Part shown: positions 16,534 to 20,685 of the stretch, one piece after another | Layout of the letters: each line of letters starts with the position of its first letter | Position numbering within the stretch: position 1 is the first letter of the stretch | Origin: Baffinella frigidus | Lineage: Eukaryota > Cryptophyceae > Cryptomonadales > Baffinellaceae | Length of the DNA: 20,834 nucleotides | Assembly (NCBI GenBank): GCA_026770585.1 | Contig: MU646432.1 | Span: forward strand, 174,115-194,948 | Direction of reading: 5' to 3' | Translations under genes and position numbers: made by a program | Notes under the pieces: generated by a model | The model's database searches: none | What the model saw: the letters and a program-made list of their open reading frames with translations, nothing else | What the model was told of the DNA's origin: nothing

Positions 16534-18074
16534 AGACGTTATTGTAAAGCAAATAACGAGAGGGAGGCTGATAGAGAGAGAGAGACCTTTTGCACTACCA
16601 ACACATCCTGACACCATGTATGTACCCCCGCCGAGGCTGTGTCTGAGAAGAACCTGGAGGAAATCATTGTAAAGCACATGCATAGGCTAACGTCCTGGAA
16701 ATGGGGTAGTTAGGCCTACGGGATTGCCTAGGACCTCCTACCGTAGGCCCAGGGATCCTAGGACCAAAGGTCTCGGCCTACGGTAGGAGGTCCTAGTCTC
16801 GGCCTACGGTAGGAGGTCCTAGGCAATCCCGTAGGCCTAACTACCCCCTTTTCAGTCCGTTACCCTATTAACATAGTAAAGTCCACTCTAGGGTTTAGGG
16901 CTTAGGTTTTAGGTGCGGGTATGGAAAAAGCCTCTGGGGTGGGTGTTGTGCCACGGTACAGCTACGTCCAAGATAAGATATAAAATTCAACCCTGACGAC
17001 ATCACAAAAAGGTGATATAAATTGAATCTGTTTCCACATGCGGTCAGTACTACGCGGGAGGGCTAGATGCGCGGTTAGAGGATAACATACCGTATCGTGC
17101 GGTTGGTTGCAAGGTCGAAGTCAATTAAGTGTTGGTATTTCCGGCAACTTTTGCCGATTCCAGGGGAAATAATAGAAAGACGCAGGGAGTAAAATGACAT
17201 TTAGCTCTCCCGCGTTGTACCATGGGTCACCGATTCCCAGCGGCCCTGGGCGGCTATTCCGTTTGTTCAGATCCATCGGATTAGTACCAGGGACGGTACT
17301 AATCGACCGATTCACGGCACCCCTTGGTACAAACCGGGGCAAATCTGGAGCTGCAAAAAGCTGAAAATACGGCAGGTGTAGGGGGAGGGGGAGGAGCGCA
17401 CCTGCGACAGCGCCTCGCTCGCCTGGTGCCCGAACTGCCCCGCGGCGTCGCGCACCTTGCTCTGCCATCAACGCGCGCAGTCAGCGCCCCTTCCGCTCGC
17501 TCCGATCTGGGCGCGTCAGGCTGTCTCGCTTCCTACCGGGTGTTGCGCCCCTGCTCGTACTTGGAGCGCTCCGACGACGACGAGGAGGAGGCAGATGCGC
17601 GTGCCTGGCCGCAGGCGGAAGCTCGCATGCAGCCCGCGGTCGGTAGAGCGAGTGCGCTCAGTGAGGTGGGTGGTGGATTCGAGGCGGAGGATGGGGAGGG
17701 CGGGGAGGGGGATACCGTGTCGATCGAGGCGGCTTGGGCCTTCACGGCGTCCGCCATGGGCTTGACGCTCTCAGCCGCCTGCGTGCGGTCGGGTCCGCTC
17801 AGCACACGGGGAGGTGCGCGTCGAGGAAAACACGGGCATGGGAGAGGGGAGGTCGGGTGGGGAAGGCGAGCGGTTGGAGGAGGGAGCGTGAGGAGCGTGA
17901 GGAGAGTTGTGCGTCTGATGCCACGCAGGTCGGGCGCTAGATTCCAGGCGCTGCTATCAGGGCAGCGTGCCTGAGGATGGGCCTCGGGACTCCGTGGAGA
18001 GAGGTGTTTGCCTGGGCAGCCATCTGCTTGGCATTCGCGCTGACGGACGAGAAGAAGGAAGAGAACCCTGACAT
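4486..18074 (-). CDS. RhoGAP-domain protein, 14 micro-exons, 340 residues
   Basis: Minus-strand exons: 18074-18012, 17778-17716, 17604-17537, 17459-17402, 16376-16302, 15056-15000, 13016-12941, 11889-11822, 11196-11117, 9862-9765, 7903-7827, 7305-7208, 6568-6490, 4548-4486 (stop TGA 4488-4486). Every intron phase agrees and the join is 1023 nt. Residues 1-109 are Ala/Ser/Lys-rich and probably helical (start MSGFSSFFSSV). Residues 122-314 follow the RhoGAP fold in order: FGVPI, VPAILEKILLYLEQ, ERLF, DVHVVAALLRQW, LAELPEPLLTFALYDHF, ELPEAN, HLAISFGPALLRP, DVAEVLIKNGSDIF. The tail is acidic (TQDEPE). RhoGAPs switch off Rho-family GTPases in cytoskeletal control. Here the arginine-finger position reads Met163, and the usual FLRELPEPLL Arg and NLA Asn are Ala and His, so catalysis is doubtful. 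Exon 1 uses a GC donor at 18012, or GT at 17991 adding seven codons. Neighbours: convergent with the V-ATPase gene, divergent from the kinase. Confidence 0.85.
4650..4844. mobile_element. 195-bp element with about 33-bp terminal inverted repeats
   Basis: The left end TTCCACACGAGAACGCTAGA and GGGGCCTATTTAAA pairs with the right end (reverse complement TTCCACTCGAGAATGCCGGA and GGATCCTATTTATA). The interior includes GATTGGTCACGTTACTAGCC. No coding capacity; MITE-like. A partial inverted relative lies at 203-334. It sits in the last intron (intron 13) of the RhoGAP-like gene. Confidence 0.75.
4934..5054. mobile_element. 121-bp TA-flanked inverted-repeat element, near-perfect copy
   Basis: TA-CAGGGGTACCTCGCTCATAA at the left pairs with TTATGAGCGAGGTACCCCTG-TA at the right. 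The core is CCTAGGACCACCATAGGGCC then CTAGGCATAGGCCTACTGTA. The length is identical to the 3103-3223 copy. It lies in intron 13 of the RhoGAP-like gene. Confidence 0.85.
5118..5290. mobile_element. Inverted-repeat element with GATTGACTTTACAAGTG ends
   Basis: GATCGACTTTACAAGTGATT (5118 on) matches the reverse complement of the right end (GATTGACTTTACAAGTGTTT, ending 5290), followed by a TTTTATC block on both sides. About 173 bp, AT-richer than its surroundings, no ORF. Probably another MITE-like element. Confidence 0.6.
5305..5351. repeat. Perfect 20-bp-arm hairpin
   Basis: TTCCCGCCGACTTGGAGCGG and CCGCTCCAAGTCGGCGGGAA flank the 7-nt loop GATAGAA. It is immediately followed by TAGGCCCGCTTCGGGATAGA, the word of the 20-bp array. 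Confidence 0.85.
5466..5587. mobile_element. TA-flanked inverted-repeat element, copy
   Basis: TACAGGGGTACCTCACTCAT at the left and TTATGAGCGAGGTACCCCTG-TA at the right, 122 bp, with the same CCTAGGACCC/GGTGGTCCTAGG core. It follows a (GAA/GAG)n microsatellite at about 5410-5458. Confidence 0.8.
5629..5790. mobile_element. 162-bp near-perfect hairpin element (71-bp arms)
   Basis: Left and right 71-nt arms (ATAGGGTAACGGCCTGAAAA ... CTACCGTAGGCCGAG) are inverted copies with only two mismatches around a 20-nt loop. The ends are bounded by TA. A second copy is at 16682-16868, and a relative with different ends at 14356-14514. The arms contain CCTAGGACCTCCTACCGTAG, similar to the core of the 121-bp family. 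Confidence 0.85.
5828..5983. mobile_element. Inverted-repeat element with CGAGTATTCA ends
   Basis: CGAGTATTCATAATGAATAC-GATTT on the left (from 5835) is inverted at AAATCGTATTCATTATGAAT-ACTCG on the right (to 5976), and GGTGTATCTT/AAGATACACC form an inner pair. The left arm has an extra roughly 20-bp internal repeat of GATTT. The outer context (CCGGACGAG ... CTCGGCGGGAT) is shared with the element at 12343-12477. Confidence 0.7.
5984..6250. other. Intron 13 sequence without recognisable features
   Basis: Within the last intron of the RhoGAP-like gene. Apart from a (GAAGGA)n-like purine tract at 6214-6245, I see no gene, element or copy of an exon here. Confidence 0.4.
6251..6340 (-). pseudogene. 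Decayed duplicate of RhoGAP exon 13
   Basis: On the minus strand this reads LIVDVAEVLIRNGSDIFQNA-PASPQ, nearly identical to the working exon 13 at 6568-6490. The sequence upstream of it lacks the CCCAG acceptor that exon 13 has, and an extra GGGAGGCCCTGG repeat sits at its 3' edge. It lies in intron 13, about 240 bp downstream of the real exon. Conservation of the reading frame suggests recent duplication or use as an alternative exon. Confidence 0.65.
6711..7105 (-). repeat. Tandem copies of RhoGAP exon 12 and its donor (about 170-190 bp period)
   Basis: ACAGGTCTTCGAG (the exon 12 donor region on the minus strand) recurs at 6847, 7020 and, in the true exon, 7206, with a partial unit near 6711. 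Units also share CCGTTACGCCCCAGTACAAA and GCGAATAGATGGGCG. Copies at 7020-7105 and 6847-6915 contain diverged exon sequence (CGCGGCGCTTCGGGCGGAGG) followed by ACCGAACGCGATTCGCGAAG in place of the GCCGAAGGAGATCGCGAGG of the true exon. These make up most of intron 12. Confidence 0.75.
7621..7699. repeat. Palindrome built of two smaller palindromes
   Basis: The outer arms AATTCCTCCCTTAAGATA and TATCTTAAGGGTGGAATT pair. Each arm also contains its own near-palindrome (GATAACACAA-A-TTGTGTTATC and GATAACACACATTGTGATATC). Total 79 bp, AT-rich. It lies in intron 11. Confidence 0.75.
7707..7768 (-). pseudogene. Partial decayed copy of RhoGAP exon 11 3' end
   Basis: The minus strand reads CGCCTCATGAGCTTCCTCGC and TACCCTGGCCGCCAAGGTCCCA, matching the end of exon 11 with its AAG|GTCC donor (7847-7824). 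The copy stops abruptly at the GTTGACGGACTATTCG junction, which is the start of the short AAGTTGAC element at 7753. Confidence 0.65.
7753..7820 (+). repeat. Short AAGTTGAC dispersed element, copy
   Basis: GACTATTCGTAAGTTGCCAT, GCTGGGTTTCTGGTACAAAT and CCGTCAACTTTGGAGCGGG form a unit of about 65 bp also found near 12885-12940 (inverted), 19309-19372 and 20219-20284 (inverted). Inner ends AAGTTGAC/GTCAACTT form a 42-bp terminal-inverted unit. Confidence 0.65.
7905..8460. repeat. (GA)n microsatellite complex with decayed exon 11 copy
   Basis: GA runs at about 7906-7970, 8155-8241 and 8352-8440 (the last with a CG run) are spaced by a repeated boundary word GACCTTTGTGAGTAAGAGAG (7966, 8428; variant at 8050). 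On the minus strand the first run is a (CT)n tract directly before the exon 11 acceptor TGCAG at 7904-7906. At 8242-8344 a degenerate minus-strand copy of exon 11 is visible (CAACTGCAGCCGCAG; GGCGGCCAGCGCTGCC). Confidence 0.8.
8512..8660. repeat. TTTCGGG/TTTAGGG heptamer repeats
   Basis: Loose seven-base-period sequence dominated by GGGTTTCGG, GGGTTCCGG and GGGGTTAGGGG. It lies within intron 10. The frames through it read Gly/Phe/Arg/Val-rich translations of the heptamer and are not genes. Confidence 0.8.
8792..8986. mobile_element. 195-bp inverted-repeat element containing a 46-bp perfect palindrome
   Basis: The ends GGCTAGAAATGGGACCATTT-AAAA and TTTTAAAATGGTCACATTTC-TAGCC are inverted repeats with very few mismatches. 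The interior at 8852-8897 is a perfect palindrome around GGGGGAATTCCCCC, with arms beginning GTTTGGTCACGTTGCT. The length equals that of the element at 4650-4844, with which it shares the words GTGGGGTTGT.AA and GGTCACGTT. No coding capacity. Confidence 0.85.
9060..9720. repeat. TTTCGGG heptamer tract with embedded exon 10 fragments
   Basis: Extended (TTTCGGG)n, with TTCCGGG and TCCCGGG variants. Two insertions at 9305-9373 and 9515-9582 are minus-strand copies of the 3' half of exon 10 with its donor (CGCAAGGAGAGCCCGGTCGC ... GCGG|GTATTACC). Both copies start at the same point (CCTCTTCTTGGTGATCGCC), so they are copies of each other or were amplified together. Confidence 0.8.
9904..9952. repeat. 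48-bp TTTGTACCA...TGGTACAAA inverted-end element
   Basis: GTTTGTACCACGGGGGGGTC and GATTCCGGGGGGGGCGCTGG-TACAAATC. A second copy is at 12637-12680 (TTTGTACCAGAAGGGGGTCG ... CCGGTACAAAT). Both contain GGGTCGATTCC and both are followed by CCGCGAAACG. Confidence 0.6.
9999..10084 (-). pseudogene. Decayed 5' copy of RhoGAP exon 10
   Basis: The minus strand reads KLADLPEPLLTFALYDHF then diverges (SAPRPL). The CATCAG acceptor of the true exon has become ATCAAG, and the last 20 bp (ACGACCACTTT) are themselves duplicated. It lies in intron 9 upstream of the real exon 10. Confidence 0.75.
10200..11100. repeat. TTTAGGG-type repeats with several decayed exon 9 copies
   Basis: Telomere-like CCCTAAA and TTTAGGG words at 10200-10225, 10290-10325, 10480-10550 and 11035-11095. 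Exon 9 copies: 10870-10962 (minus; about 14 extra bases in GCGATCGGCGATCGCCGATC shift the frame), 10591-10650 (minus, partial), 10324-10372 (minus, 5' half) and 10245-10292 (plus orientation, reading GDVHVVAALLRQW with its TG|GTCC donor). All lie in intron 9. Confidence 0.75.
11331..11480. mobile_element. 150-bp double palindrome element with 4-bp target duplication
   Basis: TTATCTCAGAAAACGAGTTC ... GAACTCGTTTTCTGAGATAA. The outer arms of about 68 nt are inverted repeats around TTCTTTACTCTCCGCA. Each arm contains its own palindrome CAGAAAACGAGTT-CTAA-AACTCGTTTTCTG. GACC flanks both sides (11327-11330 and 11481-11484). AT-rich, no ORF, in intron 8. Confidence 0.85.
11613..11720 (-). pseudogene. 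Second copy of RhoGAP exon 8 with an insertion
   Basis: The minus strand reads RSERLFMNRPNGQVVKSVA, identical at protein level to the core of exon 8 (11889-11822). It has a plausible acceptor TATTTTAG|AGG, but about 28 extra bases (GCAGTCCCAAACCCTGCGTC + CCAAATCC) separate GTCGCC from the GCCAAG|GTCG donor. The upstream part that would give the right phase after exon 7 is missing. It is either a decayed duplicate or a poorly spliced alternative exon in intron 8. Confidence 0.7.
11905..12150. repeat. Interstitial TTTAGGG telomere-type repeat
   Basis: Long (TTTAGGG)n run with TGTAGGG and TTTGGGG variants, in intron 7 about 15 bp upstream of the exon 8 acceptor as read on the minus strand. The heptamer is the plant/algal telomere repeat. 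Confidence 0.9.
12343..12477. mobile_element. Inverted-repeat element related to 5828-5983
   Basis: ATTGAACTTGAATACGATTT-GGCAACGAAAATTACTACAC pairs with GTGTAGTAATTTTCGTTGCG-AGATCGTATTCAACTTGAAT. Outer context CCGGACGA and CTCGGCAGGAT as in 5828-5983. It lies in intron 7. Confidence 0.75.
12545..12797 (-). pseudogene. Two decayed copies of RhoGAP exon 7
   Basis: 12797-12727 on the minus strand reads LPAILDKILLYLEQDP, close to exon 7, but the donor G|GT has become G|AT (GCCTCTGATAAGCG) and no acceptor remains. 12580-12545 is a shorter remnant. Both run on into AGCGCTGGGGGGT(T/G)ATTT, so they share intron flank as well as exon. Confidence 0.75.
12813..12857. repeat. (CT)n microsatellite and poly-C
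   Basis: About 35 bp of pure CT followed by nine C. In the middle of intron 7. Confidence 0.95.
13017..14710. repeat. Degenerate satellite built on TAGTCAACGT.AGCTGCGAACGAG
   Basis: About 30 occurrences of TAGTCAAC or one-off variants, usually followed within 5-15 bp by AGCTGCGAACGAG/AGCTGCGCACGAG, at irregular 25-60 bp spacing, fill most of intron 6. A longer module, GACACGTCCCGGTAGCTGCG, recurs at about 13036, 13256, 13716 and 14095. At 13218-13258 it is preceded by a copy of the exon 7 acceptor boundary (GGCCGGGACGCGCGCCTGGG). A degenerate exon 7 core is also visible at 13440-13480. Confidence 0.8.
14356..14514. mobile_element. 159-bp hairpin element within the satellite
   Basis: AAACCCACGGAAAGTTCGAT ... 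ACCGAACTTCCCGTGGGTTT form the ends. The inner arms carry GACCTACCTACCGTAGGCC and GGCCTACGGTAGGAGGTCCT, the same core as 5629-5790 and 16682-16868 but with different outer ends. Confidence 0.8.
14735..14985. repeat. TATAGGG then TTTCGGG heptamer repeats
   Basis: (GGGTATA)n with an occasional GGGCATA at about 14747-14822, passing into (GGGTTTC)n at 14840-14980, all with a period of seven. The tract ends 15 bp before exon 6 of the RhoGAP-like gene. Confidence 0.9.
15085..15270. repeat. (GA)n/(GC)n microsatellite upstream of exon 6
   Basis: Imperfect GA repeat with a short CG run. On the minus strand it is CT-rich and lies 30 bp upstream of the exon 6 acceptor TGACAG. Confidence 0.9.
15587..15610 (-). 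pseudogene. Fragment copy of the RhoGAP exon 6 acceptor boundary
   Basis: The minus strand reads GGGCAG-GTAAACGCCAAGTC-GCTC against the true exon 6 start CAG|GTCAACGCCAAGTCGCTC. Only the acceptor and about 18 exon bases survive. Located in intron 5. Confidence 0.55.
15766..15800 (-). pseudogene. Fragment copy of RhoGAP exon 5
   Basis: The minus strand reads QELAAKQAK, matching KELAAKQAK of exon 5, with a GAG|GTTC donor-like end just downstream. Flanked by AAAAGTCAATT words. Located in intron 5. Confidence 0.6.
15869..16000. repeat. Four-unit 33-bp tandem repeat
   Basis: Units at 15869, 15902, 15935 and 15968 share CGCCCGAACACCCAAACGTT. The first two are identical and the last two diverge in the 3' third. 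As 33 is a multiple of three, an open + frame reads RPNTQTLMDES repeats, but it lies inside an intron of the opposite-strand gene and has no start or splice support. Confidence 0.85.
16070..16300. repeat. TTTCGGG/TTTTCGG repeat next to exon 5
   Basis: A dense run of GGGTTTC and GGTTTTC heptamers beginning immediately downstream of the exon 5 donor (16301-16300 on the minus strand). The long frames in both directions are translations of the repeat. Confidence 0.9.
16383..16530. repeat. (GA)n/(GT)n microsatellite serving as a pyrimidine tract
   Basis: Alternating GA and GT dinucleotide runs. On the minus strand the CT run ends four bases before the exon 5 acceptor GCAG (TCTCGTGCAG|GCAC). Confidence 0.9.
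16682..16868. mobile_element. Hairpin element, second copy of 5629-5790 with internal duplication
   Basis: Arms of ATAGGSTAACG..CTG.AAATGG through CTACCGTAGGCC as in 5629-5790. The right arm carries a 26-bp tandem duplication (TCTCGGCCTACGGTAGGAGG + TCCTAG twice), making the copy 187 bp. TTAACAT follows both copies. In intron 4. Confidence 0.85.
16869..17401. other. Remainder of RhoGAP intron 4
   Basis: No exon-like segment recognised. A small hairpin GATTAGTACC/GGTACTAATC is at 17279-17304, and a short TTTAGGG remnant near 16890. Confidence 0.4.
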
Positions 18075-18641
18075 TTTGACCTAGCAGGGAGGAACGCGGA
18101 GACAAGTGATCGACGTCTGGGCTTCCAACGCAGCTCGGAGGTCGCGAGATGTCCAGCTATGCGATCAGCGAAGCCCGGGATCTGAAGACAGATTTGTGGG
18201 AGGGTCACAGAACCCACAGGTCATGAGGCTCCCCTGAGTCAGTTCTAAGTCACTTTCGCAATAAAGTCAACTGATCTGGGGAATTTGAGTCGAATTTGAG
18301 CCGTTTTGGGGTTTTTCAAATATGGGAACACCTGTTCGCGGACGGGACAGGGGACGTGCCCGGTACTCGTTCAATTTGGTTTGATTTGAAATTGTTTCCA
18401 CGCCGTTTTCGAACTTTTTCGCCGTTGCAAGCAGGTTCAGGGTGAGTCCCCCGAGGAGGAAGCGCCGCACCCGATCCGCTGAGGTCCAGCGACGCACGTC
18501 GGGACACATAATTGCCTCGCACACACGCTCGCACACCCTGTCCTCGCCGCCGCCACGTCCGCCCGCCACCGCAGTGACGCCGTCGAGCATCGCCTAGTTG
18601 GGCAGGTGGTGGTCAGGTGAGCTGGCGTGCAGTGGAACGCA
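18075..18641. promoter_or_regulatory. Divergent intergenic region between the RhoGAP-like and NEK-like genes
   Basis: 567 bp separate the two start codons, which point away from each other, so both promoters must lie here or overlap. No TATA box or repeated operator was recognised. A T-rich stretch is at 18300-18320 and 18370-18425, and the half nearer the kinase is GC-rich. It is notably free of the palindromic elements and microsatellites common elsewhere. Confidence 0.45.
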
Positions 18642-20597
18642 ATGGACGCGTATGATGTGCTCGAGAAGCTGGGTGCGGGGTCCTTCGGGACCATCCACAA
18701 GATTGTCCGCAAGGCGGACAAGAAGATCCTCTGCTGGAAGCAGATCCGGTGACCACCCCTTCCCCTACAGCATGCGTCGACCCCCCCCCATCGGACCCGC
18801 GATCGCCAACCATGGAGAGAGGGTGGTTGCCACCTCACCCCCCTGCCGCATTGCCCGGCTCTCCATGCCGAGACGCTCGCCCGCAGCACATCCACCTCAG
18901 CGTAGAGGATCCGAAGCGGGTAGAGCGTTGCCGTTACCGCTGTAGCCCACCGTTGCCGCCAGCCCACAGCGCGTTGCCGTTTGCCGCTGCGGGGCAGCGC
19001 GTGCTGATCGCTGCTCCGCACACCCGTGCCGCGGCGCCGAGATGCCTCATGGGGTGCGCGGGGGTTGCTGTGGCAACACTGGTCAATTGATACCGCTACA
19101 GAGGCGACTCTTGAGACCAGGGGGCCTCAGGGGGCGAGCAAATCGCTTTTTCCGGTTAAGGGGTTTAGAGTGAACTCTATGCTCCCCGGATTTGTCCCAG
19201 CGTGTGTCGGGGTCCGACTCAACCACTCCGGGACAGATACTACATAGACTTGCATGTGATATCGCCCTCTGAGAGTGATGTGAACACCACCTGTGCCTCT
19301 CAGCCGGGTTGACCGACTCTTCACAAGTTGATATGCTGGGTGTGCCGTACAAATCCGTCAACTTTGGAGCGGAAACGAGCCCGGGCTCACCAAATTGGTT
19401 CGCCCAAAGAGACGTGAGGCAGAGCTCGGCATCATGGACTGGTTGGTGCATTGCTCCTTGGTTGACTGGCCAGGCCCCGGTTGGAGAAGAAGAGGAGGTA
19501 GGCGAAGGCCTTATTGTTTAGGGCTTCGCGACCCCAAACCCTAAAACTAAAACTAAAACCCTATACCTGAACCCTGGACCCTGAACCCTGAACCCTGAAC
19601 CCTGAACCCTGAACCCTGAAACCAACGCCAAACCCTAACCCTAACCCTAACCCTTCACGGCGCGTTTAGGGTTTATGGGGATTGCGACCCGGTCGTTGGC
19701 GGCGCTGGTGGCCCGCACGTGTCTAGATTCTGCTTCTGCTGATTCTTCTCCTTCTTCTTCTGCATCTTCTTAACACAAGGGTTCGCGAACCCTGCACCCA
19801 AAACATTAATCAGTAAATCTGAACCCCCAACCTTGCAGGTATGGGCGCATGAACGAGAAGGAAAAGTCGATGCTGGTCTCGGAAGTCAACATCCTCCGCG
19901 AGCTCAAGCACGTCAACATCGTCCGTTACAAGGTCCCAGCTCTGCTCCACTTTGGGGTTTAGACTCCATAATAATACAGATGGCCGAGGACTGCCCTTCG
20001 GGTTGAGGGTTTGGGGGTGCGGTGAGAGAGGAGACCATCATAAAGATGTAGATGGCGACCAGCATTGACTTCTCCTTCTCGTTCATGCGCCCATAGCGGG
20101 AAGGTTGAGGTTCGGATTGAGTGACCATTCTCGAGAATGGTGAACATCCTCCGCGAGCTCAAGCACGTCAACATCGTCCGCTGCAAGGTCCTCCCGCCCT
20201 CATTCTATTCGGGCTCGGTCCCGCTCCAAAGTTGACGAACTTGTACCACACACCCAGCGTGTCAACTTAGGAATAGTCTGCCAAGCGGAGTGATCCTCCG
20301 CGATCTTAAACACGTCCGGTTCAAGGTCCTAGCTGTACCTTACCGACCATTCTCGACCATCTACATGATTATGATGGCACCTCATCTCTTGCCTAAACCC
20401 CAAACCCTCAACCCCAAGGGCAGTCCTCGGCCATCTTTATTATGATGGAGTCCAAACCCCAAACCCCACACCCCAAACCCGAAACAGGATCGCATCATCG
20501 ACCGGGAGTCATCGACGATCTACATCATCATGGAGTACTGCGAGAACGGCGACCTCTCCTCGGTCATCCGCAAGCACAAGCGCGCAGGCACGCCAGC
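18642..20597 (+). CDS. NEK2-like (NIMA-family) Ser/Thr protein kinase, 5' part
   Basis: Exons 18642-18748, 19839-19932 and 20488-about 20597 join in phase (phase 2, then 0) to the first 100 or so residues of a kinase domain. Introns are GTGACC...TTGCAG (1090 nt) and GTCCCA...AAACAG (555 nt). The N-terminus MDAYDVLEKLGAGSFGTIHK holds the glycine loop (residues 11-16). ILCWKQI places the ATP-anchoring Lys at 33. MLVSEVNILRELKHVNIVR holds the C-helix Glu at 51. DRIIDRESSTIYIIMEYCE and GDLSSVIRK cover the hinge. The LVSEVN.LRELKH.NIVRY.DRIIDR pattern is typical of NEK2-type kinases, which act in centrosome, basal-body and flagellar control. Exon 3's donor is uncertain: GT at 20598 or 20605, or GC at 20588. 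The catalytic loop and the rest lie beyond the window. Confidence 0.88.
19309..19430 (+). repeat. Dispersed repeat with short AAGTTGA...GTCAACTT unit
   Basis: GACTCTTCACAAGTTGATAT, GCTGGGTGTGCCGTACAAAT and CCGTCAACTTTGGAGCGG match 7753-7820. The following CTCACCAAATTGGTTCGCCC region matches 505-560. Located in NEK intron 1. Confidence 0.6.
19520..19672. repeat. CCCTAAA/CCCTGAA telomere-like repeat
   Basis: Runs of AACCCTG and AACCCTA hexa/heptamers, on the opposite strand sense to the run at 11905-12150. In NEK intron 1. A CT-rich stretch with TTCTTCTTCTGC follows at 19735-19770. Confidence 0.85.
19956..20465. pseudogene. NEK intron 2 composed of inverted and direct exon 2/3 fragments
   Basis: Exon 2, 5' half with upstream intron flank, inverted at 20058-20113 (minus strand reads YGRMNEKEKSMLV; the acceptor TTGCAGG has become TTCCCGC). 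Exon 2, 3' half, direct at 20140-20191 (GTGAACATCCTCCGCGAGCT ... with CTGCAAG|GTCC donor), and again, more decayed, at 20291-20335. Exon 3 fragment (ATCTACATCATCATGGAGT-like) direct at 20342-20371 and 20424-20455, inverted at 19970-19997 and 20034-20059. The outer pair (about 19956-20020 and 20398-20465) is an inverted repeat of roughly 65 bp. A short AAGTTGAC element (20219-20284, inverted) lies between. Confidence 0.75.
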
Positions 20598-20619
20598 GTC
20601 CCCCGTACAGACAGCCAGA

Positions 20620-20643
20620 CTAACTAACTAACTAACCTAACTT

Positions 20644-20685
<42 letters not shown>

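Noticed and set aside
16057-16683. 208-codon minus-strand frame, the longest in the window
   Set aside because: Translation of (GA)n, (GT)n and TTTCGGG repeats; only exon 5 (16376-16302), in a different frame, is real here.
17324-17974. 216-codon plus-strand frame
   Set aside because: Antisense shadow of the closely packed RhoGAP exons 2-4.
17533-18105. 190-codon minus-strand frame as a single protein
   Set aside because: It mixes intron and exon: parts of exons 2 and 3 of the RhoGAP-like gene are in it, but exon 1 (MSGFSSFF) is in another frame and splice sites break it up.
19913-20128. Minus-strand kinase fragment as an independent antisense gene
   Set aside because: It is an inverted chimera of NEK exon 2 and exon 3 pieces inside the NEK intron, lacking a start, a complete domain and splice sites.
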